A stretch of DNA of 64,000 bases from NCBI RefSeq assembly GCF_002777255.1, contig NZ_CP017634.1, forward strand, positions 5,406,903-5,470,902, read 5' to 3'. Each line of letters begins with the position of its first letter. Within the stretch, counting starts at the first letter, position 1. Shown here one piece after another: positions 38,052 to 47,265 of this stretch. Made by a program: the position numbers and the translations under genes. A model generated the notes under the pieces. The model was not told the origin of the DNA, did no database searches, and saw only the letters and a program-made list of their open reading frames with translations. Source of the stretch: Candidatus Formimonas warabiya (GTDB lineage Bacteria; Bacillota; Dehalobacteriia; Dehalobacteriales; Dehalobacteriaceae).

Positions 38052-39677
38052 ATGAAAGTAAAGATAGATATTTTTACCGGGTTTTTAGGCGCCGGGAAAA
38101 CTTCACTGATCAATGAAATGCTGGGAAGCCCCTTCCTTCAGCATGAAAAAATACTGGTGATTCAGTGTGAAGCCGGGAGAGAAAGCATTTGTCCGGATCT
38201 TTTAAAGGGAGGCAAAGTCCGGGTGGAAAAGCTGGAACAAGGGACCGTGCTCACGGCTGAGATGATCCGGGAAAGATTACTGCAGTTTTTTCCGGACCGG
38301 GTGATCATTGAACAGAACGGTATGGCGGGGTTGGACAATTTGTTGTCTCAGTTCAATCAGCCCGGACTGCAAAAACGGTGCCGCATCAACAGTGTTCTCC
38401 ATGTCGCCGATGCCCGTTCTTGGGAGATGCTGGTACAGAATATGGGGCCCAGGCTCTTGGAACAGATAGCGGGAAGCGAATTGGTCCTGTTGAATTATAG
38501 TGCCGGTTTGTCTCCGGAAAGAATCAAGACCCTCAAAAGAAGAATCCGGGGGATGAACCCTACCTGTGAAGTTTTAACCATTGCCACTCCTCGAGAATTT
38601 CGCCGGAAATTGGATGAGGGGACCCTTTATCTGGAAGAAAAACCGGTTCCGCCCCTCCGTTGGTCCAACTGGTTTTGGGGAGTTCTCCTTCTGGGCGGAT
38701 TGGGATATTTTCTTTTCCACATCCTTCAAACAAGCGGAGGGAATTTTTCCGGGCTTGATATGGTGCGGATCCAGGCCTTTAATACGGTATTTATCAGTAT
38801 TCTAATGCAGGCTTTTCCTTTTTTATTGATTGGCGCCTTCCTCTCATCCCTGATTCAGGTTTTTGTACCCGGTGACGCCATGGCCCGCTTCTTTTCCCGG
38901 AACAAAATAACTTCGTTCTTGATGGCCATTTTGGCCGGCGTATTCTTTCCGGTCTGTGACTGTGCCATTATTCCGGTAGTGGTACGGCTGATTAAGAAGG
39001 GTGTGCCTCTTCCGGCCGCGCTCACCTTTCTTTTGGCCGCTCCTACCGTAAACCCGATTGTGGTAGCGTCCACTTATTATGCTTTTCCCGATGAGCCTAT
39101 GGTCGTGGCGGCCCGCCTGATCCTGGGCATTGCCATTGCTGTAACGGTAGGGTGGGCCTTTCTGTTTTATCCCCGGCGGCAGGACCTTGTTTTGGACCGG
39201 GCGGATCACTACCGATGCGACTGTATCTATTGCCGGGATGACAGCATAAAAGGAAAAGGTTTCTTTGCAAAGGTGCCGGTGATTTTCCGGCATGCCGGGG
39301 CAGAGTTTATTGATGTGGGCCGCTTTTTAATCATGGGGGCTTTTCTTACCGCTTTGGTGCAGACCCTTGTGTCCAGAGAAGCCTTATTTCAGCTGGCAGG
39401 GGACCGGGAAGTGTCTCTGGCGGTAATGATGGGGGCAGCTTTTGTGCTTTCTGTGTGTTCCACCTCGGATGCCTTTATCGGCAGGAGTTTTTCCGTGGCC
39501 TTTCCCGTTGATGCGGTGATGGGATTCCTGGTGCTGGGTCCCATGCTGGATTTAAAAAATTTACTGGTGCTTTTGGGCAGCTTCCGGAAAGGTTTCGTGC
39601 TGAGATTAGTCCTTTTCGTTATGGGGTTATCTTACATTCTGTTATATTTCCTCACGCCCCTTATTTTTTCCCGGTGA
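38052..39677 (+). CDS. Fusion of a degenerate G3E GTPase with a YcgR/UPF0718-type permease
   Basis: 541 residues. Residues 1-195 are a G3E GTPase-like domain (Walker A GFLGAGKTS at 9-17, EQNGMAGL), but the metal-binding CxCC site is absent: the equivalent stretch reads EQGTVLTAEMI. From about 204 there are eight to ten membrane segments of the DUF318/YcgR permease family with FPVCDCAIIPVV (C302, C304), AAPTVNPIV and SVCSTSDAF. YcgR-YcgQ are zinc-responsive in Bacillus. Fusion to a GTPase suggests nucleotide-gated metal or chaperone delivery (inference). Confidence 0.85.
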   Translation: MKVKIDIFTGFLGAGKTSLINEMLGSPFLQHEKILVIQCEAGRESICPDLLKGGKVRVEKLEQGTVLTAEMIRERLLQFFPDRVIIEQNGMAGLDNLLSQFNQPGLQKRCRINSVLHVADARSWEMLVQNMGPRLLEQIAGSELVLLNYSAGLSPERIKTLKRRIRGMNPTCEVLTIATPREFRRKLDEGTLYLEEKPVPPLRWSNWFWGVLLLGGLGYFLFHILQTSGGNFSGLDMVRIQAFNTVFISILMQAFPFLLIGAFLSSLIQVFVPGDAMARFFSRNKITSFLMAILAGVFFPVCDCAIIPVVVRLIKKGVPLPAALTFLLAAPTVNPIVVASTYYAFPDEPMVVAARLILGIAIAVTVGWAFLFYPRRQDLVLDRADHYRCDCIYCRDDSIKGKGFFAKVPVIFRHAGAEFIDVGRFLIMGAFLTALVQTLVSREALFQLAGDREVSLAVMMGAAFVLSVCSTSDAFIGRSFSVAFPVDAVMGFLVLGPMLDLKNLLVLLGSFRKGFVLRLVLFVMGLSYILLYFLTPLIFSR

Positions 39678-39761
39678 GGAAAATGAAAAAGACCTAAAGG
39701 AACTTCAGGGCGTATTGGTTCACGTTAACCGGCCATTGGCCGGGGAAAGGAAGAGAGAAAA

Positions 39762-40607
39762 ATGAGGTTTTCATCCCGGAAAGCTATGAATTATGAAGCA
39801 GTTTTTAAAATCCTCATTTTTTTAGGGTTTGCCGGGTTTTTTTATACGGTGATCCAGTCCGGAGCAGTCCGGCTCTACGTACATGCCCGGATCTTCCCGT
39901 ATTTAGAATTTGCCGTGGGGGCCTTTGTTTTAATGGCCTTTTTTACGCTGGGTGAGGTCTTTCAGAGGGCGCCCAGAAAAACTCCTGCCGGTCGCTATAC
40001 CTTGTTTTTTGTTACCCTGATCTTAGCTGTTTCTTTACCGGCAGCAGTAGCGGTGCCAAATACCATGTATCTGGGGGACGGGGTACAGGGGCAGAATACG
40101 GAAAGCAGAGAGAAGGAAAACGGGGCGACAGATCCTTCCCGGGAAGCCGGTAATCAGCAGGAGACCTTAGCCCCAACCGGAGAGGAAGAGAATACCCCGG
40201 CCGGGGAACCCGGCAATGAGGAGTGGGGGCTGTCTTTGCAAGACGGCAAAATCATTATGGACGACAATACCTTTGCCGGCTGGTTGAACGAAATTTATGA
40301 GCGCTTGGACGTATACGTAGGAGTGGAGATTGAGACTTCCGGTTTCGTGTTCCACAGCGAGGAGTTTCTCCAAGATCAGTTTGTCCCAGCCCGGATGATG
40401 ATGAATTGTTGTGCCGCAGATGCCGTGCCGGTAGGTTTTTTGTGCGGTTACCCGCAGGCTGCCCATTTGCCCGACGACAGCTGGGTAAAAGTAACAGGGA
40501 TGATTACCCGTACCACCTATGAAGGGGAGACCATCCCCTTGATTCAGGCAAAAAAGATTGTGCCGGTGGAAAAGCCGGAAACGGAGTATATCTATCCTAT
40601 GGAATAA
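39762..40607 (+). CDS. TIGR03943/DUF1980 (YcgQ-like) membrane protein
   Basis: 281 residues. Three N-terminal hydrophobic segments (about 12-30, 44-62, 78-96) are followed by a Glu-rich linker and an extracytoplasmic domain with FVPARMMMNCCAADAVPVGFLC and VKVTGMI, hallmarks of the YcgQ family. YcgQ is the standard partner of the YcgR permease encoded upstream. The CC pair and neighbouring residues may bind a metal. Confidence 0.87.
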   Translation: MRFSSRKAMNYEAVFKILIFLGFAGFFYTVIQSGAVRLYVHARIFPYLEFAVGAFVLMAFFTLGEVFQRAPRKTPAGRYTLFFVTLILAVSLPAAVAVPNTMYLGDGVQGQNTESREKENGATDPSREAGNQQETLAPTGEEENTPAGEPGNEEWGLSLQDGKIIMDDNTFAGWLNEIYERLDVYVGVEIETSGFVFHSEEFLQDQFVPARMMMNCCAADAVPVGFLCGYPQAAHLPDDSWVKVTGMITRTTYEGETIPLIQAKKIVPVEKPETEYIYPME

Positions 40608-40694
40608 AGAGAGATCGAAAGATATTTTTCAAAAGAATTTGTCTAAATAGCATTGACAAAAAAACATAAAAATGGTACTTTATTTATAGAAAAA

Positions 40695-40710
40695 GTTAGG
40701 AATAACTAAC
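40695..40710. promoter_or_regulatory. Iron-regulon operator box 1 (DtxR-like)
   Basis: GTTAGGAATAACTAAC, a palindrome of the TTAGG-N-CCTAA class used by DtxR/IdeR-type metalloregulators. It lies downstream of a TTGACA (about 40654) and upstream of DUF3793. First of four copies. Confidence 0.7.
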
Positions 40711-40756
40711 AATGATTGTCCTCAAAAAGAAAGAAGAAATATTTTTTTAGATAAAT

Positions 40757-40772
40757 GTTAGGCATTCCTAAC
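40757..40772. promoter_or_regulatory. Iron-regulon operator box 2 (DtxR-like)
   Basis: GTTAGGCATTCCTAAC, the most symmetric copy, 46 bases before the DUF3793 start and 62 bases from box 1. Confidence 0.72.
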
Positions 40773-40802
40773 TCGTCCTGACAATTAATGGAGGAGGCAA
40801 TG

Positions 40803-41393
40803 ATGAACCATTTAGAAAAATTAATCGATTTATGGTCAAGGATGGATGATCAGAGCTATTTAACGGCTCTGATTGCCTACCGGATTGCGCCCACCCTGGC
40901 GTTGAAAAAACCGGCTTCTTTGCTCTCTTTTTCTCGGAATCGCAGGGATCATTACAGCTTATGGGAAAAGCACAAAGATGGTGTGGAGGGGAGACTGCAT
41001 CTGAAGTTTACGGAAATCCGCAGGACCGGGGAGAGTGTTTTGGTTTTGTTTTACGATGCGGATGCTTTGAAAAAAACTATTTTTACGCGGCAAAACAGAG
41101 ACTTCTTAAGGCTATACGGGTATGGGAATGAGATGGATTTAAACCGTCATTTGGAATTCTTGCAGAAACGTTTCCGCAGCGGTTTTCCCCATGAGATCGG
41201 CATTTTCCTAGGGATTCCTCTGGAGGATGTGCGGGGATTTATTGAAAACAGGGGTAAAAGGTTTCTGCTCAACAAGTACTGGAAGGTTTACCACAATCAA
41301 GAACGGGCCCGGGATATTTTTCACGCCTATGACAGGGCCCGGAGGGAGATGATGGCCTCCCTGAGTGAACCGGATTTGAAATTGTCTGTTTAG
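40803..41393 (+). CDS. DUF3793-family protein in the ferrous iron regulon
   Basis: About 196 residues: LTALIAYRIAPTLALKKPASLLSF, VLVLFYDADALKKTIF and FPHEIGIFLGIPLEDVRGFIENRG are the DUF3793 pattern. The family is often found beside flavodoxin and feo genes in Clostridia and may take part in iron-limited metabolism; its biochemistry is unknown. GGAGGAGG lies 5 bases before the ATG. Two DtxR-like boxes lie upstream. Confidence 0.8.
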   Translation: MNHLEKLIDLWSRMDDQSYLTALIAYRIAPTLALKKPASLLSFSRNRRDHYSLWEKHKDGVEGRLHLKFTEIRRTGESVLVLFYDADALKKTIFTRQNRDFLRLYGYGNEMDLNRHLEFLQKRFRSGFPHEIGIFLGIPLEDVRGFIENRGKRFLLNKYWKVYHNQERARDIFHAYDRARREMMASLSEPDLKLSV

Positions 41394-41436
41394 GAAGAAT
41401 ATACATAAATTTTATATTAGATGGAGGGATGAGAAA

Positions 41437-41880
41437 ATGAAATATGCAGTGATTATTTACTGGAGCGGGTCCGGCAATACCCAGCAAATGGCTGTAGCAG
41501 TGGCTGAAGGAGCAAGGTCCGTGGATGTAGGAGTGAAGCTTTTGCCCGTAAGCAAAGCGACGGTGCAGGATGTCTTGACGGCGGATGCAGTGGCCTTGGG
41601 CTGCCCGGCCATGGGGGATGAGGCTTTGGAAGAGGAAGAAATGGAGCCTTTTGTCACCGATTTGGAAAAAGAACAGCTGGCAGGAAAGCCCTTTGTTTTA
41701 TTTGGGTCCTACGACTGGGGTGACGGCCAGTGGATGCTGGATTGGCAGGAGCGTATGAAACGCAAAGGGGTCCGGCTGGTAGATGAAGGGCTGATCCTTC
41801 AAAATACTCCTGACGAAGACGGCTTGGCCGAGTGCCGGGAACTTGGGGTAAGGCTGGCATCTTTGGTGAACCGGCAGTAA
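41437..41880 (+). CDS. Flavodoxin
   Basis: 147 residues, short-chain flavodoxin: FMN loop YWSGSGNTQQMA (about 7-18), ALGCPAMGDEALEE, LFGSYDWGDGQWM. It is a typical replacement for ferredoxin under iron limitation, consistent with the operators on both sides (40757 and 41895). TGGAGGG precedes the ATG. Confidence 0.92.
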   Translation: MKYAVIIYWSGSGNTQQMAVAVAEGARSVDVGVKLLPVSKATVQDVLTADAVALGCPAMGDEALEEEEMEPFVTDLEKEQLAGKPFVLFGSYDWGDGQWMLDWQERMKRKGVRLVDEGLILQNTPDEDGLAECRELGVRLASLVNRQ

Positions 41881-41894
41881 AAGTTTGCTCAAGT

Positions 41895-41910
41895 GTTAGG
41901 GATGACTAAC
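41895..41910. promoter_or_regulatory. Iron-regulon operator box 3 (DtxR-like)
   Basis: GTTAGGGATGACTAAC between the flavodoxin gene and the first feoA. Confidence 0.7.
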
Positions 41911-41933
41911 AATTCCATGAAAAGGAGGGAGAA

Positions 41934-42158
41934 ATGGTGCCTTTAACAATGCTGCCCGTAGGGCAAGAAGGAGTCGTCAAAGGATGCAGAGCAAAAGAGG
42001 TGACGCGGAAATATCTGGAAGGTCTAGGACTGGTACCGGGTACCCCTGTCACGGTGATTCTGGAAAACACGGGAAATCTCATTGTTGCCGTAAAAAACTC
42101 CCGTTTGGCTCTAAGTAAAGGAATTGCCCAGCAGTTGCTGGTAGAAGTAGCGCTTTAA
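41934..42158 (+). CDS. feoA: FeoA-family protein (first copy)
   Basis: 74 residues, SH3-like FeoA domain: LTMLPVGQEGVVKGC, YLEGLGLVPGTPVTVILENTGNLIVAVKNSRLALSKGIA. FeoA partners FeoB in Fe(II) uptake. It is less like classical FeoA than the copy that follows after 13 bases. Confidence 0.86.
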   Translation: MVPLTMLPVGQEGVVKGCRAKEVTRKYLEGLGLVPGTPVTVILENTGNLIVAVKNSRLALSKGIAQQLLVEVAL

Positions 42159-42171
42159 GGAGGAAAAGGAT

Positions 42172-42396
42172 ATGGAAAAGACGTTAAAAGATTTAAAACC
42201 CGGAGAGACATCCGTGATTACGGAGATCTCCGGAGGCGGTGCAGTGAAAAGAAAGCTGATGGATATGGGCCTGACAAAGGGAGCCGAGGTACGTGTACGG
42301 AAGGTTGCTCCTTTAGGTGATCCCATTGAAATTAACATCAGGGGATATGAATTAACTTTAAGAAAATCCGAAGCGGAAAATATTATGGTAAAATAA
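42172..42396 (+). CDS. feoA: FeoA-family protein (second copy)
   Basis: 74 residues: TLKDLKPGETSVITEISGGGAVKRKLMDMGLTKGAEVRVRKVAPLGDPIEINIRGYELTLRKSEA matches canonical FeoA. GGAGGAAAAGGAT precedes the ATG. It is followed by feoB after 56 bases. Confidence 0.92.
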   Translation: MEKTLKDLKPGETSVITEISGGGAVKRKLMDMGLTKGAEVRVRKVAPLGDPIEINIRGYELTLRKSEAENIMVK

Positions 42397-42452
42397 GGCT
42401 TCTATCAGAAAGAGAGGTTCAGGATAGGAGGCTTTCAGAGGGAGGGTTATCT

Positions 42453-44498
42453 ATGTCGTATACTTTTGCGCTGGCGGGAAACCCCAACAGCGGAAAAACC
42501 ACCATGTTCAATGCGATTACGGGAAGCACCCAATATGTGGGCAACTGGCCCGGGGTTACCGTAGAGAAAAAAGAAGGGAAAGCGCGAAGATTTAAGGAAG
42601 ATATCCGGATTGTGGACTTACCCGGGATCTATTCCCTTTCCCCGTATTCCCTGGAGGAAATCGTTGCCCGGGATTATATTGTGGATGAAAGGCCCAATGT
42701 GGTCATTAACATTGTAGACGGGACCAACATTGAACGAAACCTTTATTTGACGACCCAATTGATGGAGCTTGGCGTGCCGGTGGTGGTGGCTCTGAACATG
42801 ATGGACAGTGTGGAGTCTGCCGGTGATGTGATTGATGTCGAAGCCCTGGAAAAGCATTTGGGCATTCCTGTGGTACCTACATCCGCCAGCAAAGGAAAGG
42901 GTGTGCGGGAACTGGTGGAAAAAGCCCTGTCTGTTGCCCAGTCGGCTCCGTCCTGTTCGGAGGCGGTGTCCTGTCGCTTTTTTGAGCAAAAAATAGAGTT
43001 TTTCCTCGACGACATGGTCAATACCATGGCCGGGCATCTGCCCAACAAAAACATCAATCCCCGCTGGGCGGCCTTAAAGATTTTAGAGCAGGATGAAAAA
43101 GTCACGGCGAAACTGGGTTTATCTGCTGAATTCCTGGGGGAGCTCAATAAATACCGGATCAATATGGAAAAGGAGTTCGGCAGTGACCTGGAATCGATGC
43201 TGGCGGACAACCGGTATAAATATATTGGGGAACTTGTGCAAAAAACGGTGAAGAAGAAAGCCGGAAAAGGCGAACTTACTATTTCGGATAAAATTGATCG
43301 GCTGGTGACCAACCGGGTACTGGCGATCCCGATTTTTTTGGCTTTGATGTACGGGGTGTTCACGATTACTTTTGGCGCCATTGGCTCCTATACCATCGAC
43401 TGGGTGGACGGGTTGATCAATGTGACTGTCGCAGAAGCCCTCTCCGGCTGGCTGCAAGGAGCTGGGGCGGCCGATTGGCTCCATGCCCTGATCATTAACG
43501 GTATTTTGGGCGGCATGGGCAGCATGCTGGTTTTTGTTCCCCAGATTATGATACTTTTCCTGTTTCTGGCGATTCTTGAGGATAGCGGTTACATGGCCCG
43601 GGCGGCTTTTGTGATGGATAAATTTTTAAGGAAACTGGGTCTGAGCGGAAAGTCCTTTATCCCCATGCTCATGGGTTTTGGGTGCAGCGTTCCGGCGGTG
43701 ATGGCGGCCAGGACCCTGGAGAATGACAAGGACCGGAAATTGACCATTATTTTAACGCCCTTTATGTCCTGCGGAGCCAGGCTTCCCGTATACGCCTTGT
43801 TCACAGCCGCCTTCTTTGCTCAAAACCAAAGCGGGGTGATCTTCTCCATTTATTTGCTCGGCATTGTTGTGGCTATCCTCTCCGGTATCATTTTGAAAAA
43901 AACATTGTTTAAAGGAGAGATCGCTCCCTTTGTCATGGAGCTTCCTCCCTACCGGATTCCTACCGTTAAGGGCGTGGGGATCCATATGTGGGACCGGGGC
44001 AAGGCCTTCGTGAAAAAAGCGGGGACCATCATCTTTGCCGCTGCGGTGATTATCTGGTTCATGCAGACCTTCAACTTCTCCCTGCACATGGTGGAAGACC
44101 CGGCTCAAAGTATGTTTGGCATCATTGGTACAGCGATTGCTCCCCTATTTGCTCCTTTGGGCTTCGGGGAATGGCAGGCCTCGGTCGCCCTCTTAACCGG
44201 TCTGGTGGCCAAAGAGGTGGTCGTGGCAACGATGGGGATCCTCTATGGCATTGGAGATGTGGGTGATGATACCGTAAAGCTGGCAGCCGCTTTGCACACC
44301 TATTTTACTCCTTTGACGGCATATGCCTTTATGGCCTTTACCCTCCTTTATATGCCGTGCATTGCCGCCTTCGGCGCGATCAAACGGGAGCTTAATTCCT
44401 GGAAGTGGACCCTTTTTGCCCTTGCTTTTCAAACAGGGATCGCGTGGATCATGGCATTTGTCATCTATCAGGGCGGCCGGCTTCTCGGTTTTGAGTAA
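42453..44498 (+). CDS. feoB: FeoB ferrous iron transporter
   Basis: 681 residues: an N-terminal G domain (GNPNSGKTT at 8-16, DLPGIYSL, NMMD), then two Gate motifs and about nine membrane helices including FGCSVPAVMAARTL and MSCGARLPVYALF. It imports Fe(II). A GGGAGGG ribosome site precedes the ATG. It is slightly longer than minimal FeoB and lacks a C-terminal FeoC-like tail. Confidence 0.95.
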   Translation: MSYTFALAGNPNSGKTTMFNAITGSTQYVGNWPGVTVEKKEGKARRFKEDIRIVDLPGIYSLSPYSLEEIVARDYIVDERPNVVINIVDGTNIERNLYLTTQLMELGVPVVVALNMMDSVESAGDVIDVEALEKHLGIPVVPTSASKGKGVRELVEKALSVAQSAPSCSEAVSCRFFEQKIEFFLDDMVNTMAGHLPNKNINPRWAALKILEQDEKVTAKLGLSAEFLGELNKYRINMEKEFGSDLESMLADNRYKYIGELVQKTVKKKAGKGELTISDKIDRLVTNRVLAIPIFLALMYGVFTITFGAIGSYTIDWVDGLINVTVAEALSGWLQGAGAADWLHALIINGILGGMGSMLVFVPQIMILFLFLAILEDSGYMARAAFVMDKFLRKLGLSGKSFIPMLMGFGCSVPAVMAARTLENDKDRKLTIILTPFMSCGARLPVYALFTAAFFAQNQSGVIFSIYLLGIVVAILSGIILKKTLFKGEIAPFVMELPPYRIPTVKGVGIHMWDRGKAFVKKAGTIIFAAAVIIWFMQTFNFSLHMVEDPAQSMFGIIGTAIAPLFAPLGFGEWQASVALLTGLVAKEVVVATMGILYGIGDVGDDTVKLAAALHTYFTPLTAYAFMAFTLLYMPCIAAFGAIKRELNSWKWTLFALAFQTGIAWIMAFVIYQGGRLLGFE

Positions 44499-44535
44499 AA
44501 TAAAGGAGCAGAGAAGAAATATTTTATTGCGGAAA

Positions 44536-44560
44536 GAGAAAGTCCCTAGGGGGCTTTCTC
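44536..44560 (+). terminator. Stem-loop after feoB
   Basis: GAGAAAGTCCC and GGGGCTTTCTC pair with one wobble around a 3-nt loop. No T-run follows, so termination strength is uncertain. Confidence 0.5.
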
Positions 44561-44572
44561 CTCCCCGCGAAA

Positions 44573-44588
44573 GTTAGGATTAACTAAT
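44573..44588. promoter_or_regulatory. Iron-regulon operator box 4 (DtxR-like)
   Basis: GTTAGGATTAACTAAT, 36 bases before the small FeoB-associated gene. Confidence 0.65.
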
Positions 44589-44623
44589 AAAAATGAGAGA
44601 AATGACCAAGAAAGGGTGAGAAC

Positions 44624-44767
44624 ATGATTAACTGGATTATCGGCGGTTTAATTGCCGCAGTAACAATATGGATTGTCATTAGGACCATTATCCGCTTAAA
44701 AAAAGGTGAATGTTCCTGTAGCTGCGGAGATTGCGAAAGCAGTTGTTCCTGCCACAAAAAGCCATAA
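44624..44767 (+). CDS. FeoB-associated Cys-rich membrane protein
   Basis: 47 residues: one membrane helix (about 3-23, INWIIGGLIAAVTIWIVI) and a short tail CSCSCGDCESSCSC with seven cysteines. This is the FeoB-associated Cys-rich protein family, thought to assist Fe(II) delivery. Preceded by DtxR-like box 4 and an AAAGGGTGAG ribosome site. It may have its own promoter. Confidence 0.85.
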   Translation: MINWIIGGLIAAVTIWIVIRTIIRLKKGECSCSCGDCESSCSCHKKP

Positions 44768-44854
44768 GAGGCCACCTGTGGATTCTCCGGCAGCAGTCGG
44801 CGGGCTGGAGTATGAAAGTATCATAAAGTATTATAAAAGAAAGGAGAACTTTTG

Positions 44855-45151
44855 ATGAGTATCGTACTAATCGGAGGCCATGACAGAATGCATAACGAGT
44901 ACAAGGAAATGTGCACCAGGTTTGGTCATGATATTAAAGTTTATACCCAGATGCCCAAGAGATTTGAAAAACTGATCGGCAATCCGGACGGCATTGTGCT
45001 CTTTACTTCCACCGTATCCCACCAGATGGTGAAAACCGCTGTGAAGGAAGCAAAAAGAAGAAATATCCCCGTCATCAGAAGCCACTCCAGCAGCGCCAGC
45101 TCCTTGCGGTTATCCATCGAGCAGTTGGAAAAAATAGCCGTTGTGTTTTAG
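44855..45151 (+). CDS. DUF2325-family protein
   Basis: 98 residues: MSIVLIGGHDRMHNEYKEMCTRFGHDIKVYTQ, IVLFTSTVSHQMVKTAVKEAKRRNIPVIRSHSSSASSLRLSIEQL. This matches the small Rossmann-like DUF2325 family common near feo genes in anaerobes; function unknown. AAAGGAG lies upstream of ATG 44855. The 225-bp gap after it holds only a GATGGATGG / GCAGGTTAACCTG stretch and an AT-rich promoter-like region. Confidence 0.82.
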   Translation: MSIVLIGGHDRMHNEYKEMCTRFGHDIKVYTQMPKRFEKLIGNPDGIVLFTSTVSHQMVKTAVKEAKRRNIPVIRSHSSSASSLRLSIEQLEKIAVVF

Positions 45152-45376
45152 CCTTCTTGTTTGTAATTACCATCCGAACCGATGGATGGAATTGGATGCG
45201 CAGGTTAACCTGAATTCCCCGCATTCAAGAACCGCTTTCATAACCGGATTGCGCATTTGAGGTTTTGTTCAAATATGAATAGTATTGTATTTATCTTAAT
45301 TCTACAGGAAAATAGCAAATGATGTCGAATGAAGAAATAAATAGCAATTTAGATGGACGTAGGTTAGGTGGTTTAA

Positions 45377-47236
45377 ATGAACAAAAAAACTCTTCTTCGA
45401 CTTTATGTACTTTTATTTTTTTTAATCTGTTTGCTCTTTCCTTCCCAGGTCTTCGGTGCCGAAGGACTTTACATAACAGTAGACGGCAGACTGATTAATG
45501 CCGATGTTGCTCCTTATATTGACAGCCAGAATCGCACCATTGTGCCCATCCGTTTTATTGGAGAGGAACTGGGGTACAGTTTTAACTGGGATGTCACTTC
45601 AAAAGAGGTAACCGTTAACGGCAACGGAGCTATGATCCGGCTGTGGATAGGACAGAAGGCTGCCGAAGTAAACGGCATGATTGCTGAAATGGATACTACT
45701 GCCGTGATTTCCCAGGGCAGGGCCATGGTACCCTTGCGGTTTATTCTGGAAAGCATGGGCGTCCAAGTCAGCTATGATGAGAAAAATAGTGCCGTCAATA
45801 TCCTCAGGGCCTCCACGGATGAGAATAATCAGGAAAGTAGCTTTGAGGATAAGATTCTGGTGATCAACTCCCCCAAGGTCAATGTGCGCAGCGGCCCGGG
45901 GACAAATTACAGTGTGCTCTTTCAGGCTGTATTGGGTGATAAGTTTATCATCAGCGGCATCAATCAGGATTGGTATCAGGTGGCCTTAGGAGACGGGAAC
46001 AGCGGCTGGTTGTACGAAAGCACCGTAGATTTGGTAGATGCCGGTCAGCTCGTGAATGAAGGCGCTCAGGAAACCGCACGGGAAACGACGCTGGTGATTT
46101 CCGAGGATGTAGTGAATATCCGCACCGGTCCGGGAGTAAATTACGCCAAATTAGATACAACCAAGAAGGGGGATTCTTTTCAAATATTGTCGCAAAAGGA
46201 TGATTGGTATGAAATAGCCTTGACCGGGAATCGTTCCGGCTGGGTTGCCGGGTGGCTGGTGTCTCTCCATAGCGATAGCAGTGTCGCCTCCCGCACAGAG
46301 GAACCCGGGGAACACAGAGAATCCCCAGAAACCAATGAGCCTATGTGGACAGAGCCGGTACAGATTAGCGAAATCAAAGTTGATACGGCAAACGGCGGTG
46401 TCTTATTAGACATTGCAGGCAGCCAAAAAATCATCTATGCCATATCAAATCTGGACCAGCCAAAAAGAATTGTCCTTGATCTCTATAACTGTATTCTGAA
46501 TACCGGTGATCAAGGGGACGGCACGATTGTTGTTGATCATGATTTGGTTAAGAGCATGCGGTTTGCCCAATATGATGCCCGCCAGGTGAGAATAGTGCTG
46601 GATTTAAATGCTTCTGCCGGTTTGAATCTGGTCTCTTCCGCAGAAGGGGACAGCAAGCTTGCTTTTGCCGTGGCAGAACCCAGCCTGGCCGGTAAAACGA
46701 TTGTCATTGATGCCGGACATGGCGGGCAAGATCCGGGGGCAATCGGACCCTCCGGCCTCTACGAGAAAGACGTGACGCTGAAAATAGCATTAAAATTGGC
46801 GGAAAAGCTGCAAAACAAAGGAGTCAACGCTGTTTTAACCAGGTCTGACGATACCTATGTTTCCCTTGAAGGAAGGGCTGCCGTAGCGAACAATATCAAT
46901 GCCGATCTTTTTGTCAGCATCCATATGAATGCCAGTACATCCAGTACCCCAAACGGGACCGCCGTTTATTATTACGGGGTAAACGGACAAGGAGATGTGA
47001 GAAAAAAATTGGCTTCATCTGTACTGGAAGAGCTGGTGCAGAGGATTCAACGTAAAAGCAATGGGGTCCTGGAAGAAAATTTTGCCGTGCTGCGTTTGAC
47101 CTTGGTCCCCTCCATCCTGGTGGAAACGGCATTCATCAGCAACAATGAGGAGGAAAAATTACTGGCCCAAGACTACTTTCAAGAGGAAGCGGCGGAAGGA
47201 ATCTTAAAGGGTCTGGAAGGATATTTTTTGCATTAG
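45377..47236 (+). CDS. Secreted N-acetylmuramoyl-L-alanine amidase with stalk, SH3b and AMIN domains
   Basis: 619 residues: signal peptide (1-27, cleaved after FGA), copper-amine-oxidase-N-like stalk domain (about 29-135; VDGRLINADVAPYIDSQNRTIVPIRF), two bacterial SH3 domains (about 160-215 and 240-295, each with VNVRSGPGTNYS or VNIRTGPGVNYA), an AMIN domain (about 335-425) and a zinc Amidase_3 catalytic domain (about 437-615; VIDAGHGGQDPGAIG, FVSIHMNAS, ETAFISN). It cleaves the amide between muramic acid and the peptide stem. Followed by a terminator. Confidence 0.95.
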   Translation: MNKKTLLRLYVLLFFLICLLFPSQVFGAEGLYITVDGRLINADVAPYIDSQNRTIVPIRFIGEELGYSFNWDVTSKEVTVNGNGAMIRLWIGQKAAEVNGMIAEMDTTAVISQGRAMVPLRFILESMGVQVSYDEKNSAVNILRASTDENNQESSFEDKILVINSPKVNVRSGPGTNYSVLFQAVLGDKFIISGINQDWYQVALGDGNSGWLYESTVDLVDAGQLVNEGAQETARETTLVISEDVVNIRTGPGVNYAKLDTTKKGDSFQILSQKDDWYEIALTGNRSGWVAGWLVSLHSDSSVASRTEEPGEHRESPETNEPMWTEPVQISEIKVDTANGGVLLDIAGSQKIIYAISNLDQPKRIVLDLYNCILNTGDQGDGTIVVDHDLVKSMRFAQYDARQVRIVLDLNASAGLNLVSSAEGDSKLAFAVAEPSLAGKTIVIDAGHGGQDPGAIGPSGLYEKDVTLKIALKLAEKLQNKGVNAVLTRSDDTYVSLEGRAAVANNINADLFVSIHMNASTSSTPNGTAVYYYGVNGQGDVRKKLASSVLEELVQRIQRKSNGVLEENFAVLRLTLVPSILVETAFISNNEEEKLLAQDYFQEEAAEGILKGLEGYFLH

Positions 47237-47265
47237 TTATTTTAAAAAAAATAGATACTCTCTTG

